Below are positions 8,777 through 17,755 of a DNA stretch of 64,000 nt, piece after piece. Origin of the DNA: Bacteroidales bacterium (GTDB taxonomy: Bacteria > Bacteroidota > Bacteroidia > Bacteroidales > F082). A model generated the notes under the pieces. The model ran no database searches. It worked only from the letters and a program-made list of their open reading frames with translations, and had not been told where the DNA came from. Within the stretch, counting starts at the first letter, position 1. Every line of letters begins with the position of its first letter. The position numbers and the translations under genes are program-made. The stretch covers positions 1 through 64,000 of the forward strand of contig JAEEII010000221.1 in NCBI GenBank assembly GCA_016281295.1. Direction: 5' to 3'.

Positions 8777-9067
8777 TTAAGAATCACTCCCCCCCCCCAC
8801 CGCAAACTTGACTCCCAGCATGAGTGTCTTACACCATGCACGACAGGCATCCATTGGAAAAATAGCAAACCGTCGAAGAAAGTCCTCCAAGTGTCGTCCA
8901 AAGGAAATAACAAGTCGTTTACCGAACGAACTTTGTTTCTTGTAATCATAATTCCGTCCCTGACCAAAATTACCGGTATCCAACACCAAAGCCAGTACTT
9001 TTTGTGCTTTTTCTTCCCAACACTTCGCATCTGCGTACAACGGCATTGCCTCTTCAACATATTCTAC
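8777..9067 (-). pseudogene. C-terminal remnant of a capsule-type nucleotidyltransferase (NTP_transf_5 family)
   Basis: The frame from about 9067 to 8777 translates to a segment that aligns with the last 100 residues of the intact nucleotidyltransferase at 17756-18877. Shared words include EAMPLY, a GNFG followed by a charged DY, and FAIFPMD versus FMIFPKD. No N-terminal part exists: an in-frame stop precedes it and the GmrSD gene ends 11 bases upstream. A run of ten G (minus strand) at 8789-8798 sits near the end and could shift the frame. It is best read as a decayed copy left from an older capsule locus. Confidence 0.7.
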
Positions 9068-9078
9068 TAATTATTCTT

Positions 9079-10834
9079 TTACGCCCCCTCAATAATCTTC
9101 TTCAACCTCTTCGCTAGCAATTTCTTTCGCTCCTCCACAAACAACTTGAAGTCAGAGACATCAAGCGAAACTCCTGTAGGTATCAGTTGATTCTCCAAAC
9201 TAATATTATTGTCCTTTACCCAATCCTTTAATGTTGTATCCTGCTTGGATTCATTTAGAAATGAATTCAGCAATTGCAAGTTGATAATAGAATTCCAGTT
9301 CTCTGGGTTGGTATAGAACTCAAATACCATTTCATCAGCAAAGTCAGTTTTCTTTAACCCCAAGAAATAACTTGATGGATGAAGATGGTCTTTATGGAAC
9401 TTTTCTTGACTATCAAAGTTCAGGTGAGAATAGAGTAATGCCAACACAGTATAACACATCGGTGCATCTTTCTGTATTGACAACCAACCATCAACCAGTT
9501 CGTATGTAATTGCCAGATTCTTTGTTGCATCTCCGGCGAACCTCGCTTTTATTTCTTCAAACGGGAAAACACCCGCTCCATGGAACTCTCTCAGAACGCC
9601 TCTTATACGAGTCAACACTGTATCAGACTGACCACCGAATACGCCTTTTAACAATGATATGCATAGCCATTTCCGCATAGCTTTCTTTTCATCTAAGCAA
9701 GCAGTCTTTTTATTGATAACTTTTTCAAGGTTATTATAATAGATGTAGTAAATGATGGGGATAACTGCATTCTTTGCTCGTACTGATGCATCGTTAAATC
9801 CCCAACTGTCAAGTAATGTGAAAGCGGCAATAACAGATTTCTCCACCCTGTCCCAATTATCATCAAAAATGAGGGCTATCTCCTTATTGGAGTTCTTCAC
9901 TTGGAACTTAATGTTCTCATTGAACAGCACTAAGCAGGTCTTAAGCAGGAAATCCTCGCTGATAACAAAATTGGGGTTGCCTATATCAAACGCCTTCTTC
10001 ACCGTATCAGGAAGTACCTTTCTGGCATCTCTTTTCTTCCAATTTGCCGTCGTGATAGACATCAGCAAATTAGAGAAACTCAGTGGTTCCCCACCGCTGT
10101 TTGTCCTTATAAAGATATCCAAAACAGTATCTATATCCTGGCTGTCTTCCAGATAATAATTGATAAGTTTATCCTTAAATATGCGGTTATACAGTGTCTT
10201 TACAGTTCTCTTAGCAAACTTATTCTCTTTCCACGGCTGTGAGTCAATATAGTCATCCAGATCCAACTCATCAGGGTAGTCCAGTATGTCATTTACCTTG
10301 TACCAGATGTAGTTTGGATCATCCTTCAGATCATCCACCTCCCATTCCGTCAGAAATACAAAGTCATACTTCATCATACGCTCGTTCTCTTCCGGTAATG
10401 GAGCAGCAAGGTTCACGTAAAGCCTTCTAGTTGGTAAACTGTCTTCGTCATTTTTCCACCATCTTCTAGGCATCTTATACGCGTATGTGCCTTTCATACC
10501 GATATACAGTGCTGTCAGACGTTGCTGACCATCTATTTCTGCAATAACCTCATCAAACCCCTTTGTATCAATGTCAGGATTGCCTTCAGCAAAGAATGCA
10601 CGATATGAGTTCAGTAAACTCATAGATCTTGAAGCTATTCTTCACCTCCTTGCTGTTGATCTCCCAAAACATAAATAAGTTAATGGGGTACCCCTGCATG
10701 ATACTATCAAACAGAGCTTCCACTTTAGGAGTTTACCACACAAATTTTCTTTGGATGGCTGGCAACAAGTATTTTCTGGCTACGATCTTATCATTAGCGT
10801 CTTTGATTCTTATTGGTGTTTGAAATCCGCTCAT
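9079..10834 (-). pseudogene. Broken GmrSD-type restriction gene (DUF262 + DUF1524)
   Basis: The 514-residue open part (9079-10623) has the DUF262 motif DGQQRLTAL and the later FIRTNSGGEPLSF, then a DUF1524-like HNH signature, KDHLHPSSYF and NSIINLQLLN, near the C-terminus. The missing N-terminus is still present upstream: from an ATG at 10834 the reading is MSGFQTPIRIKDANDK and YLLPAIQRKFVW, then an in-frame TAA (10733-10735), then PKVEALFDSIMQGYPINLF in the same frame. A frameshift near 10620 joins this to the open part. GmrSD proteins are type IV enzymes against modified phage DNA. This copy is probably inactive unless the two lesions are sequencing errors. Confidence 0.8.
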
Positions 10835-10846
10835 TATTCTTCGTCT

Positions 10847-11707
10847 CTATCTTATTTCTTTCTTTTTAAACTTAGTTAGCTCATTCGTCTTTTCATGTAC
10901 TAATTGAAAACTACTGGCATTAACCTTCATATGTTTAAATGACCTATCAGACACATCATAAATAAGATAAGGGAAAGTCTCATACGTCATTAATGGCCTC
11001 CCATAATAATATATCCTTTTCGTCTCCGGATAATAAAACCCTATGGGCTGAACATTCATGTATGTATGAACCTTAATCATTTGCAAATGACCGCCCACAG
11101 AATCAATAGTGCCATCGTTAATGTACTCCGTAAGCACGTCCAGAGGTTCATAACCAAACGTATCTCCTTTCTTCAAACCAGCGTCTTCAAAAGCTTTATA
11201 TATTTTATACCTCACTTTTGATATCAGATCGTAGTCTCCAATAACAGCAACTGGTACGCCCATAATCGAAGCAGCCGGCTTAGCAACCATCTTCTTTAGT
11301 CCATTATCAAACACTATCGTATAGAGAAGTAATTCTCTCTTCTTGCATGAGTAACCAGCAAGAATCATTGAGAAGTCCGGTCCAACTCTATCATTTTCTT
11401 GTATCTCTTTTTCTTGATATAGACAACTATTCACTACATCTACCACCAGATGCACAAAATGTAGGAAGTCATATGCACGATCTCTAATGGGACCGTTTAT
11501 CTCTACCGCGTGATTTATGTGCTCTATTAATGGCATTGTATAACCAGTATTGCCAGCACATGCTATAGCACAGTCTCCTCGTAGTATTGGAAAGAGTTTT
11601 GGGGCTACGGGAAGACGAGAACCGCCTCCAGAGAACATACTATCTGAAGCAAGACAGATTTCCTCTGTATCTTTCATTTTGCGAATCCAACCAACGCAGA
11701 GAGTCAT
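10847..11707 (-). CDS. Proteasome-type Ntn hydrolase
   Basis: Starting at the ATG at 11707 gives a 286-residue protein beginning M-TLCVGWIRK. Removal of Met would expose Thr1. Counting from it, Asp21 (in LASDS) and Lys36 (in PKLF) fall where proteasome beta subunits and HslV carry Asp17 and Lys33, and an AGNTG segment follows as in that fold. A GTG 39 bases upstream would keep the frame open but lies inside the tRNA-like RNA and would bury the Thr, so I reject it. The gene starts 18 bases after the RNA and ends 12 bases before the broken GmrSD gene. A threonine protease or amidase acting with the NACHT/NYN genes is inferred. Confidence 0.65.
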   Translation of the reverse strand: MTLCVGWIRKMKDTEEICLASDSMFSGGGSRLPVAPKLFPILRGDCAIACAGNTGYTMPLIEHINHAVEINGPIRDRAYDFLHFVHLVVDVVNSCLYQEKEIQENDRVGPDFSMILAGYSCKKRELLLYTIVFDNGLKKMVAKPAASIMGVPVAVIGDYDLISKVRYKIYKAFEDAGLKKGDTFGYEPLDVLTEYINDGTIDSVGGHLQMIKVHTYMNVQPIGFYYPETKRIYYYGRPLMTYETFPYLIYDVSDRSFKHMKVNASSFQLVHEKTNELTKFKKKEIR

Positions 11708-11725
11708 ATTTATTCTTTTTTTTTG

Positions 11726-11823
11726 TAGTCTTGCCAGGATTTGCACCTGGATCTCTCCTTAAAATCTCTATTGCCGCTAAATTATAAGTAAGAAGGAGGC
11801 TCTTACTATTGAGCCACAAGACC
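11726..11823 (-). ncRNA. tRNA-like RNA with an enlarged anticodon-arm loop
   Basis: The minus strand folds by eye as a cloverleaf: a 7-bp acceptor stem GGTCTTG/CAAGACT (one G-T pair), TG at positions 8-9, a 4-bp D stem GCTC/GAGC with an 8-base loop, an anticodon-type stem TCCTT/AAGGA (6 bp if C26-G44 is counted), a 5-base variable loop, and a 5-bp T stem CCAGG/CCTGG with a 7-base loop TGCAAAT. The discriminator is A and CCA is not encoded. Unusual points: the anticodon loop is 32 bases rather than 7, the D loop lacks the GG pair and T-loop position 55 is G. The total of 98 nt is too long for a class I tRNA. It lies between the NACHT and Ntn genes. A decayed tRNA is the alternative. Confidence 0.6.
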
Positions 11824-11914
11824 ATTTGTAATAGATAACTATTAACCATCCTCTTAGTCATTCCTTGACGTTAATAGTTTTTGAGGGATGACAAATACCA
11901 TATTATCCAAAACC

Positions 11915-14194
11915 TCATGAATGTTTTCTCACTTCTTCCCAAAAGGCAAATAGAGGCGCAGCATCATCTTCCTCAGCCAAATACACTTGTGGAATCTCAT
12001 ATTTATTCAATGTCCACGCTTTAACATTAGCTTGGCTAGTGTGCTTTGTCTTAACTTCTTGAATAATCCCATACTTTATTAACAAAGGAATAATATCGTT
12101 AATCATAATGGATGGATTACTAGTGTTGTTATAACGTATCGTCTCTACCATCGATTCGTATAAACACCCTGTTTGCGCATACTTGTTTAATAATCGCTTA
12201 ACACTATTATAATAGTCATCATTAACCGGTGTATAATCCCTTTTAACCAGTACAGCCTTTTGTTCATTAAAAACAAAACCCATTTGTTTTAGCAATCTTT
12301 TGATAATAACAGGGCTATACTCTACTTCGCTTTCACCCTGATCATTGATGATCGATACCATATTAACAGTCGTATCATCATCAAGATGCACATTCTTTAT
12401 TATACTTGATTCTCGATAAACTCTAAGATCAGAGAATACGCACTGTTTAAAAGAAACATCTTGTAATTTAGTCTCTCGCAGACTAATATTAATGAAGGAA
12501 CAGCCTTGGAAACACACATTCTGAATTGACTTGTTCTCAAAAACAAGGCTGGAAAAGACTATCTTCTTCTCAATACTAATAGGAGGAACAATCTCAATCT
12601 GATCTAAGAGATAAGGAATCAAGGTGCCAATATTAGAATGAACATAAGAAGGTTTCCATTCTTCTTGGGCTATTCTGATCAAATCCTTAACATATGACAA
12701 AGAATCTTGCCGACCTATATCATTAACAAGATACTGAGACACAGCATCTGGGAGCTGTCCCATAGAAAGGAATCCCCTTAGCCACTTAACATCTCGATTC
12801 CGCAAGCGGGCTCCCAAACCTTTGGCAATAAAGTAGTTCTTAAACTCCTCATGATCAAACCTTCTATATTTATCTCGACCATCAACATTTACCATAAGCG
12901 CATGAGACTCAACGAGTCGCATGACCTTAGGTTTAATTCTCTCATCCATCTGCCATTCATCAATCAGCAATGTCAACAGTAACTGAATATTATCAGTAGA
13001 AATGACGTCGCTTTGGCTCTGCCACATCTCCATTGCAATCTCAGATAATAAGCGTACATGCTGCTCATATGACAGATATGGCGCGCCCGTTTCAGAATCA
13101 AATGCAGCTGTCCATTTCTGGACTTCGCGCCTAACAAATGCTTCAATTATTGCGTTAATGCTATCTAACGGCGAATCCTTCAGAAAACTAGATGGAGTCA
13201 CATTACTGTCGAATGCCATTGTTACCAACTTAGTAAAGAGGTATGGTCTTTCAAGTAATGGATGCTCTGAGCCGAGTTTTGAAGCCATAGTATCATAGTC
13301 GTTCTCTTCAAAAGCATTCAGAGATAAGAATTCTTTACACTGTGAGGACTTCCAATTCTGAATGCGTATCTCATTGAATTCACAACCCGCACCAAAACTC
13401 TTTTTCAATAACCCTGTGCGCCTCAAATAGTCTTGAGAGTTGAAAAAAGCACGTCGAGAAGCAGCGATAATCGTCCCTCTGCCTTCCATCAAACTCATTA
13501 AGTTAGAAAGAGAATTCAAAGCAGTTTCTCCCCCTATTTCAGCAGCCAGTTCATCGAAGCCATCAATCCCTAAAACAATCAGCCGGCGCTTCATTAAAGT
13601 AAGAATCGTAGAGTAGAAAAGGCCTGAAAACCTCAGCTTGTTGACTTCAAACATTATCGCTTCATTAAGTCTGACCAATTCTCGTCCATGTAAATCAATG
13701 TGCCAGAATAAGAACCTTACTTCTCCATGCAAATATTTTTCAGCAATAACCCGTTGCAGGTGACGTAGAACAACAGATTTACCATGTCCGGCATCTGCCG
13801 TCACGAAACTAATCTTTGTCCCAACCATTGCTGGACTCCCGGCCTCGTTTTCCAAGATTTGTAACGCTTGACCAGATTCTTTCTTTTCAATCGTATATTT
13901 GATGACTTCCGGATTAACAAAGAATTCAACATCATCTTCGTACTGAAGCATCCGGTTAGCCAACAAATCCAGATTTGCAAGTCTTTTGGCAAGAAAAGCC
14001 TTATAGGAGAACTTCTCTTTTCCAACAGTAACCATAAGAGGACTATCGTCATCCTCTCGATAGACATGAATGCTAATTTCTTGACCATTCCTTTCGAAGA
14101 GAAATCCTCCTCGACCATCATCAATCACTCCATACTCATCATCGGCAAAAGAGGCAAGATCTCGCTTAATAATCTTTAATTCATCGGGCGTCAT
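11915..14194 (-). CDS. NACHT/STAND NTPase with pentapeptide-like repeats
   Basis: A 759-residue protein. After about 120 N-terminal residues comes Walker A, ADAGHGKS (133-140), and Walker B, LIVLGIDGFDEL (205-216), whose DGxDE form is typical of NACHT NTPases; helical regions follow to about 520. Residues roughly 545-600 (VFENKSIQNVCFQGCSF and so on) look like short pentapeptide repeats, and the last 150 residues may hold a winged helix (IMINDIIPLLIKYGIIQE). NACHT proteins in bacteria are often phage sensors that trigger an effector. Its start overlaps the NYN gene by 14 bases, so the two are coupled. The tRNA-like RNA starts 91 bases after its stop. Confidence 0.75.
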   Translation of the reverse strand: MTPDELKIIKRDLASFADDEYGVIDDGRGGFLFERNGQEISIHVYREDDDSPLMVTVGKEKFSYKAFLAKRLANLDLLANRMLQYEDDVEFFVNPEVIKYTIEKKESGQALQILENEAGSPAMVGTKISFVTADAGHGKSVVLRHLQRVIAEKYLHGEVRFLFWHIDLHGRELVRLNEAIMFEVNKLRFSGLFYSTILTLMKRRLIVLGIDGFDELAAEIGGETALNSLSNLMSLMEGRGTIIAASRRAFFNSQDYLRRTGLLKKSFGAGCEFNEIRIQNWKSSQCKEFLSLNAFEENDYDTMASKLGSEHPLLERPYLFTKLVTMAFDSNVTPSSFLKDSPLDSINAIIEAFVRREVQKWTAAFDSETGAPYLSYEQHVRLLSEIAMEMWQSQSDVISTDNIQLLLTLLIDEWQMDERIKPKVMRLVESHALMVNVDGRDKYRRFDHEEFKNYFIAKGLGARLRNRDVKWLRGFLSMGQLPDAVSQYLVNDIGRQDSLSYVKDLIRIAQEEWKPSYVHSNIGTLIPYLLDQIEIVPPISIEKKIVFSSLVFENKSIQNVCFQGCSFINISLRETKLQDVSFKQCVFSDLRVYRESSIIKNVHLDDDTTVNMVSIINDQGESEVEYSPVIIKRLLKQMGFVFNEQKAVLVKRDYTPVNDDYYNSVKRLLNKYAQTGCLYESMVETIRYNNTSNPSIMINDIIPLLIKYGIIQEVKTKHTSQANVKAWTLNKYEIPQVYLAEEDDAAPLFAFWEEVRKHS

Positions 14195-14927
14195 AGATTT
14201 GAAAGACTTTAATGTTGAAAACGCTCAAATAGTCACGATAAACTCCGACATTACGACCATTTACAATACCTAGTCGTATGTCTAACGAAGGGCTATTGTT
14301 ACGGCATTTAGCTAATGCAGGAAAAAGGTCCACATCATCTGTTAGGATATACATTGATTCAACCGCCTTCGATTCCGAAAAAGAAATGATGTCACATATC
14401 ATCATCGCATCAACCATTTTCTGCCCCATCTGAACAAAAGCGTTGCCATTGCTCATTTCGCAACCTTCAACTGGACAAAAACGAGTTTGATTCCGAGCGA
14501 ACCGTTCAAGAATACGAACAGGACAATGACTTTTATTCACATCACACAATTCACTGCGTGCATCTCGATTGATAACCAATCTGGGTATCCCTTGTTTCTC
14601 TCTGTATGTGTTATACCAAACATACTTAACTCCATGAATAGACTCAACAATCGTCTGTCGGCCATCTATTTTCCTTTTGTCGCCCAATACGATTGGGAAT
14701 AAGTCCATCGTCAGGTGCTCCGAAATGACTTTTGAGCCCATTCTTGTGAGGACATTATCTTGATACCAACCGCCATATAGCCGGATATCTATATAATCAA
14801 CCGAAGGGTGGTCTTGAATTATATCTCTAATAAAAGATGACATAATGAACTGCCTTCGATCAACAGTAAGATTATGACTTACACAGAAAACATTGTTGTA
14901 ATCTAGTATGACAATCACTCTTCCCAT
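14181..14927 (-). CDS. NYN-domain (PIN-like) ribonuclease
   Basis: Starting at the ATG at 14927 gives 248 residues beginning MGRVIVILDYNNVF, the first strand and catalytic Asp of NYN/LabA-type nucleases. An in-frame ATG at 14948 would add seven residues. The second acidic site is GQKMVDAMMICD and the third is YILTDDVDLFPAL, the usual D..DxD pattern. Two Cys pairs in the middle (about residues 125-160) could bind zinc. NYN proteins cleave RNA. It is the first gene of the cassette and overlaps the NACHT gene by 14 bases. An RNA-cleaving effector controlled by the NTPase is inferred; the nearby tRNA-like RNA is a possible substrate, guide or decoy. Confidence 0.75.
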   Translation of the reverse strand: MGRVIVILDYNNVFCVSHNLTVDRRQFIMSSFIRDIIQDHPSVDYIDIRLYGGWYQDNVLTRMGSKVISEHLTMDLFPIVLGDKRKIDGRQTIVESIHGVKYVWYNTYREKQGIPRLVINRDARSELCDVNKSHCPVRILERFARNQTRFCPVEGCEMSNGNAFVQMGQKMVDAMMICDIISFSESKAVESMYILTDDVDLFPALAKCRNNSPSLDIRLGIVNGRNVGVYRDYLSVFNIKVFQIYDAR

Positions 14928-15051
14928 GTTAAAACATCCAAATAGCATAAAGACAAGTCATCCCTTAGACCACATCATTATCTCTTAGAATACAGCGTAA
15001 CCTTTTTTTCGGTGTTCTCATTTAATCTTTTCAACTAAACTTGAGCGTGAG

Positions 15052-15105
15052 CTATTCCTCGTCGCAGTAGGCTATCACCTGGGCGACTTCTTCCTTTGTC
15101 ATCAT
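15052..15105 (-). pseudogene. Possible 5' remnant of an IS66-type accessory gene
   Basis: A 17-residue frame MMTKEEVAQVIAYCDEE ends in TAG. The wording is like the start of small IS66-associated accessory proteins of Bacteroidetes, recalled from memory and unverified. A TACCTTTG box (TAnnTTTG) lies just upstream on the minus strand. Apart from this, 14949-15190 holds nothing I can support. Confidence 0.25.
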
Positions 15106-15191
15106 GGCTCTTAGTCTTTGATGCAAAGGTAGCCACTACCGGGCAGTCCTAATAGACATCGTTTATCGGAGGCTTACAAACCCCTTAAACC

Positions 15192-15590
15192 CTACAGCCT
15201 CACCTCTTTCTCCAGCAAAACGCCCCTCGCCTGAATCCACAATGCCTTCAGCCACGACATATCCGTGAACAAGCGGTATTTCCACCGGGCGCGCCAGGTA
15301 TTGCCGGCAAGGGCGAGTTTGCCGCGCCAGCCTGTTACCGAGTCGTGCAGATCCAGCGGAGACCAGATGTCCGAGAGCATCTGCAAATCCATAGGCAGTA
15401 AGCCGTCAGCGGCAAGTTCTCCCACGAGGTACTCACCCAGCCGATTGAACGAATCATAGAACCGACGGAATCCGAATTCATCCACACGGGCTTGGAACTC
15501 CTGCCAGTCAATCTCCTGCCGATACTTGAGGCTGAACATCTGCCAGTCCAGCACCAGACGCCACGTCCCCGATATATGATTACGCCTCCG
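15192..15590 (-). pseudogene. Second fragment of a capsule-type nucleotidyltransferase
   Basis: The open frame reads NHISGTWRLVLDWQMFSLKY, IDWQEF and YDSFNRLGEYLVG onward and is cut upstream by an in-frame TGA (15591-15593). The DW...IDW spacing and the helical part match the middle and C-terminal region of the intact nucleotidyltransferase at 17756-18877 (ICDWCRLL, IDVKLL). The N-terminal catalytic half with the GDVD motif is missing. It lies between the NYN cassette and the capsule genes, suggesting the cassette entered or replaced part of a capsule locus here. Confidence 0.6.
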
Positions 15591-15636
15591 TCAATGCCCC
15601 AAAAGACTTGATTCCGAACCATCAGTCTCACCCATC

Positions 15637-16845
15637 CTACATTTTCTGATCCAAATTCTTTCCTTTCTCTTCATGCTCAAAGTTCGGGATAAACTCCTTG
15701 ATGGCCTCCACAACTTGAGCCTTGGTGAAAGTCTCATCCGCAAAGATGCCTTCTAGTTTTCCAAAGAAGTCGGTCACTTCGCCAAAGGAATGACGAGCAG
15801 TCTGCTCCACCACCCCCAGGGCCTGAAAACGATTCATATCTACCTTCTCTCCAGGGACATAGAACTCCTCATAGGCCTTCTCCCCCGTCGTGTCGGACTT
15901 GAAATAAACCACGGGATAAGTATCGCTATCATAATCCATCGCCGAAGCATATTGCTTGGCATCGGCATCGCTGGAGCATTCTTTCTTAATGAATCCTTCG
16001 GCCTTAACAAAGTCATCGCAAATGCTACTGAAGGTAAGCATCTGATCCTCGCCCAGTTTAGGGAAGAACACTTCCCCACCGTTACCTAGAATACAAGCCA
16101 ACATACAAATCTGGCCTGATTCCTCAGGTGAAACAAAGTATCGCTTCACATCTGAAGGGGCTGCCAGGGGCTGCTTCTTCTGCAATCGGTGAATCCAACC
16201 ATCCGGAAGCGAACCATTAGAAAAGGCCACATTAGCAAAACGGGCTGTAGTAACCTTGAAGTACTTGTTGTACGCCATCACCAGGTCTTCCATGATGCGC
16301 TTCGAGGCGCCCATAATATTCACCGGATTCGCGGCCTTGTCGGTAGAGACGCAAAAGAAATGCTTGGGTGGATAGACCGTCAGCAAATCCATCAGTTTCT
16401 TAGCCTTGATGTCGTTGTTCTCAATGAGAGCCTGCACCGAATACCGGTCCTTTTCCGAACGCACGTGTTTGTGGGCCGAAAAGTTCGCCACGATGTCGAA
16501 GCCCTTCTCTTCACGAAATATACGTTCAAAGATTGGGTCGGCGAAATTCAGCGTGTAGCAGCGAAACTCTTCAGGAACATACAGACCCTGCGTGCTGCGA
16601 ACATCGCGCACCAGTTCCGCCAGGCCGTTCTCGTTCAGGTCCACCACCACTACCGATGCCGGCTCAAACCGCAGCGCCGCCTTGATGAAACTGGAGCCGA
16701 TGCTCCCCGCCCCACCGATTACACACACTTTCTTCCCCCTGATCTCATGCGAAAGCTTTTCCTTATTCGCCTGGATGTCGGCCTCGAACATACTGACTCG
16801 ACGGAAGGTTACGCTGTCTGCTATAAACTTGTCTAAGTTGAACAT
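15637..16845 (-). CDS. UDP-HexNAc 4,6-dehydratase family (CapD/WbjB/FlaA1-like)
   Basis: Starting at the ATG at 16845 (MFNLDKFIAD; a GTG eight codons upstream is less likely) gives 402 residues. It has a Rossmann nucleotide site GGAGSIGSSFI, the FSAHKHVRSEKD loop and the signature STDKAANPVNIMGASKR, in which Met replaces the usual SDR Tyr as in UDP-GlcNAc 4,6-dehydratases (PF02719). Such enzymes make the 4-keto-6-deoxy-HexNAc precursor of sugars such as FucNAc or QuiNAc. It is the last intact capsule gene. An older partner, a UDP-GlcNAc 2-epimerase, survives only as a fragment at 40078. Confidence 0.8.
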   Translation of the reverse strand: MFNLDKFIADSVTFRRVSMFEADIQANKEKLSHEIRGKKVCVIGGAGSIGSSFIKAALRFEPASVVVVDLNENGLAELVRDVRSTQGLYVPEEFRCYTLNFADPIFERIFREEKGFDIVANFSAHKHVRSEKDRYSVQALIENNDIKAKKLMDLLTVYPPKHFFCVSTDKAANPVNIMGASKRIMEDLVMAYNKYFKVTTARFANVAFSNGSLPDGWIHRLQKKQPLAAPSDVKRYFVSPEESGQICMLACILGNGGEVFFPKLGEDQMLTFSSICDDFVKAEGFIKKECSSDADAKQYASAMDYDSDTYPVVYFKSDTTGEKAYEEFYVPGEKVDMNRFQALGVVEQTARHSFGEVTDFFGKLEGIFADETFTKAQVVEAIKEFIPNFEHEEKGKNLDQKM

Positions 16846-16882
16846 ATCTGTTTTGATTCTTTTTATCACAATTCAAATTCCA

Positions 16883-17737
16883 TCACCATTCCCACCCGAA
16901 CAAACGGTGCTTTACTCTGGCGAAGAAGGTTTTGATGTAGCGTGGCAAAAAACTGAACAAATATAAGCCTGTTCCATATTCCACAGCCTCATCTATTGCG
17001 AAATCGTTTCTTAACCTGTCAGCGTCCTTGACCATTTTTGCGTTAACATAATAAGCATCATTCACCATATTTTTCTCATGGACTACCTCACACCACATTA
17101 ACTGATTATCGATGCGTTCAATCGCCACGCCCTTAATATCATCAATTTGTCCGTGTCCACCATAACCAAATACCCCCTTAAGAACAGACGGATCCCCTTT
17201 CTCTACGACACTCACAAAATGATTTTTGGGGAAATGGATTTTCATCAGATACTTTTGATCCGTATAGAATTGGTAGCCATCAGAATAATAGATAAAAGTG
17301 CCATCGTTTAATGACCGCGCCCGGCTTTGCAAATCCCTCACAAAGCCGATATTCAATGAGTCATCATTGTCTAGATACGTTGTCAGCACCCTCTCTGCCG
17401 CCAGCCGTTTTACAATCTCCCGTCTAAAAACCTCAGCAAAATAGCGTCCATTCTGCGGCTCCACGAAAATAGGAATCATCTGCGGACAGACCTTCTGATA
17501 TGATTCAATCTTTAGCTGGAAATCATCCGGAGTCCTGCTGTCAAAGAGCACAATCCATTCAAAATCCTGACACGTCTGGCTTATTATCGATGGCAAGCAA
17601 TACTTCTCAAAGAGGGCGAATCTATGCTCCAGCCATTGCCGCGTCCTGACCTTACCTCCCCCCTTATCCTTGTTCCATAGCAGCAGGTTGAAGCGGGTCA
17701 GTATGAAGTGTTGCAGGATTGTCTGCTTGTCATTCAT
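16883..17737 (-). CDS. Putative glycosyltransferase (rhamnosyltransferase-like, PF11316 type)
   Basis: The ATG at 17737 gives 284 residues; a TTG 15 bases upstream is less likely. The protein has a conserved opening of this group (ILTRFNLLLWNK is close to the usual pattern), a sequence FEWIVLFDSRTPD and the acidic metal motif TTYLDNDDSLN near residue 135. Proteins annotated as putative rhamnosyltransferases share this layout. The acceptor and donor cannot be read. It lies 19 bases after the nucleotidyltransferase gene and is probably cytoplasmic, acting on the lipid-linked repeat unit. Confidence 0.6.
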   Translation of the reverse strand: MNDKQTILQHFILTRFNLLLWNKDKGGGKVRTRQWLEHRFALFEKYCLPSIISQTCQDFEWIVLFDSRTPDDFQLKIESYQKVCPQMIPIFVEPQNGRYFAEVFRREIVKRLAAERVLTTYLDNDDSLNIGFVRDLQSRARSLNDGTFIYYSDGYQFYTDQKYLMKIHFPKNHFVSVVEKGDPSVLKGVFGYGGHGQIDDIKGVAIERIDNQLMWCEVVHEKNMVNDAYYVNAKMVKDADRLRNDFAIDEAVEYGTGLYLFSFLPRYIKTFFARVKHRLFGWEW

Positions 17738-17755
17738 CGTTTGGCCGATCAAAGA

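Noticed and set aside
8789..8798. G10/C10 tract as a phase-variation switch
   Set aside because: It is inside a decayed gene fragment with no intact frame to switch.
8698..9070. Alternative frames over the nucleotidyltransferase remnant
   Set aside because: Only the frame at 8777-9067 aligns with the intact homologue.
11708..11746. GTG start that would lengthen the Ntn hydrolase by 13 residues
   Set aside because: It lies inside the T arm of the tRNA-like RNA and would move the catalytic Thr away from the N-terminus.
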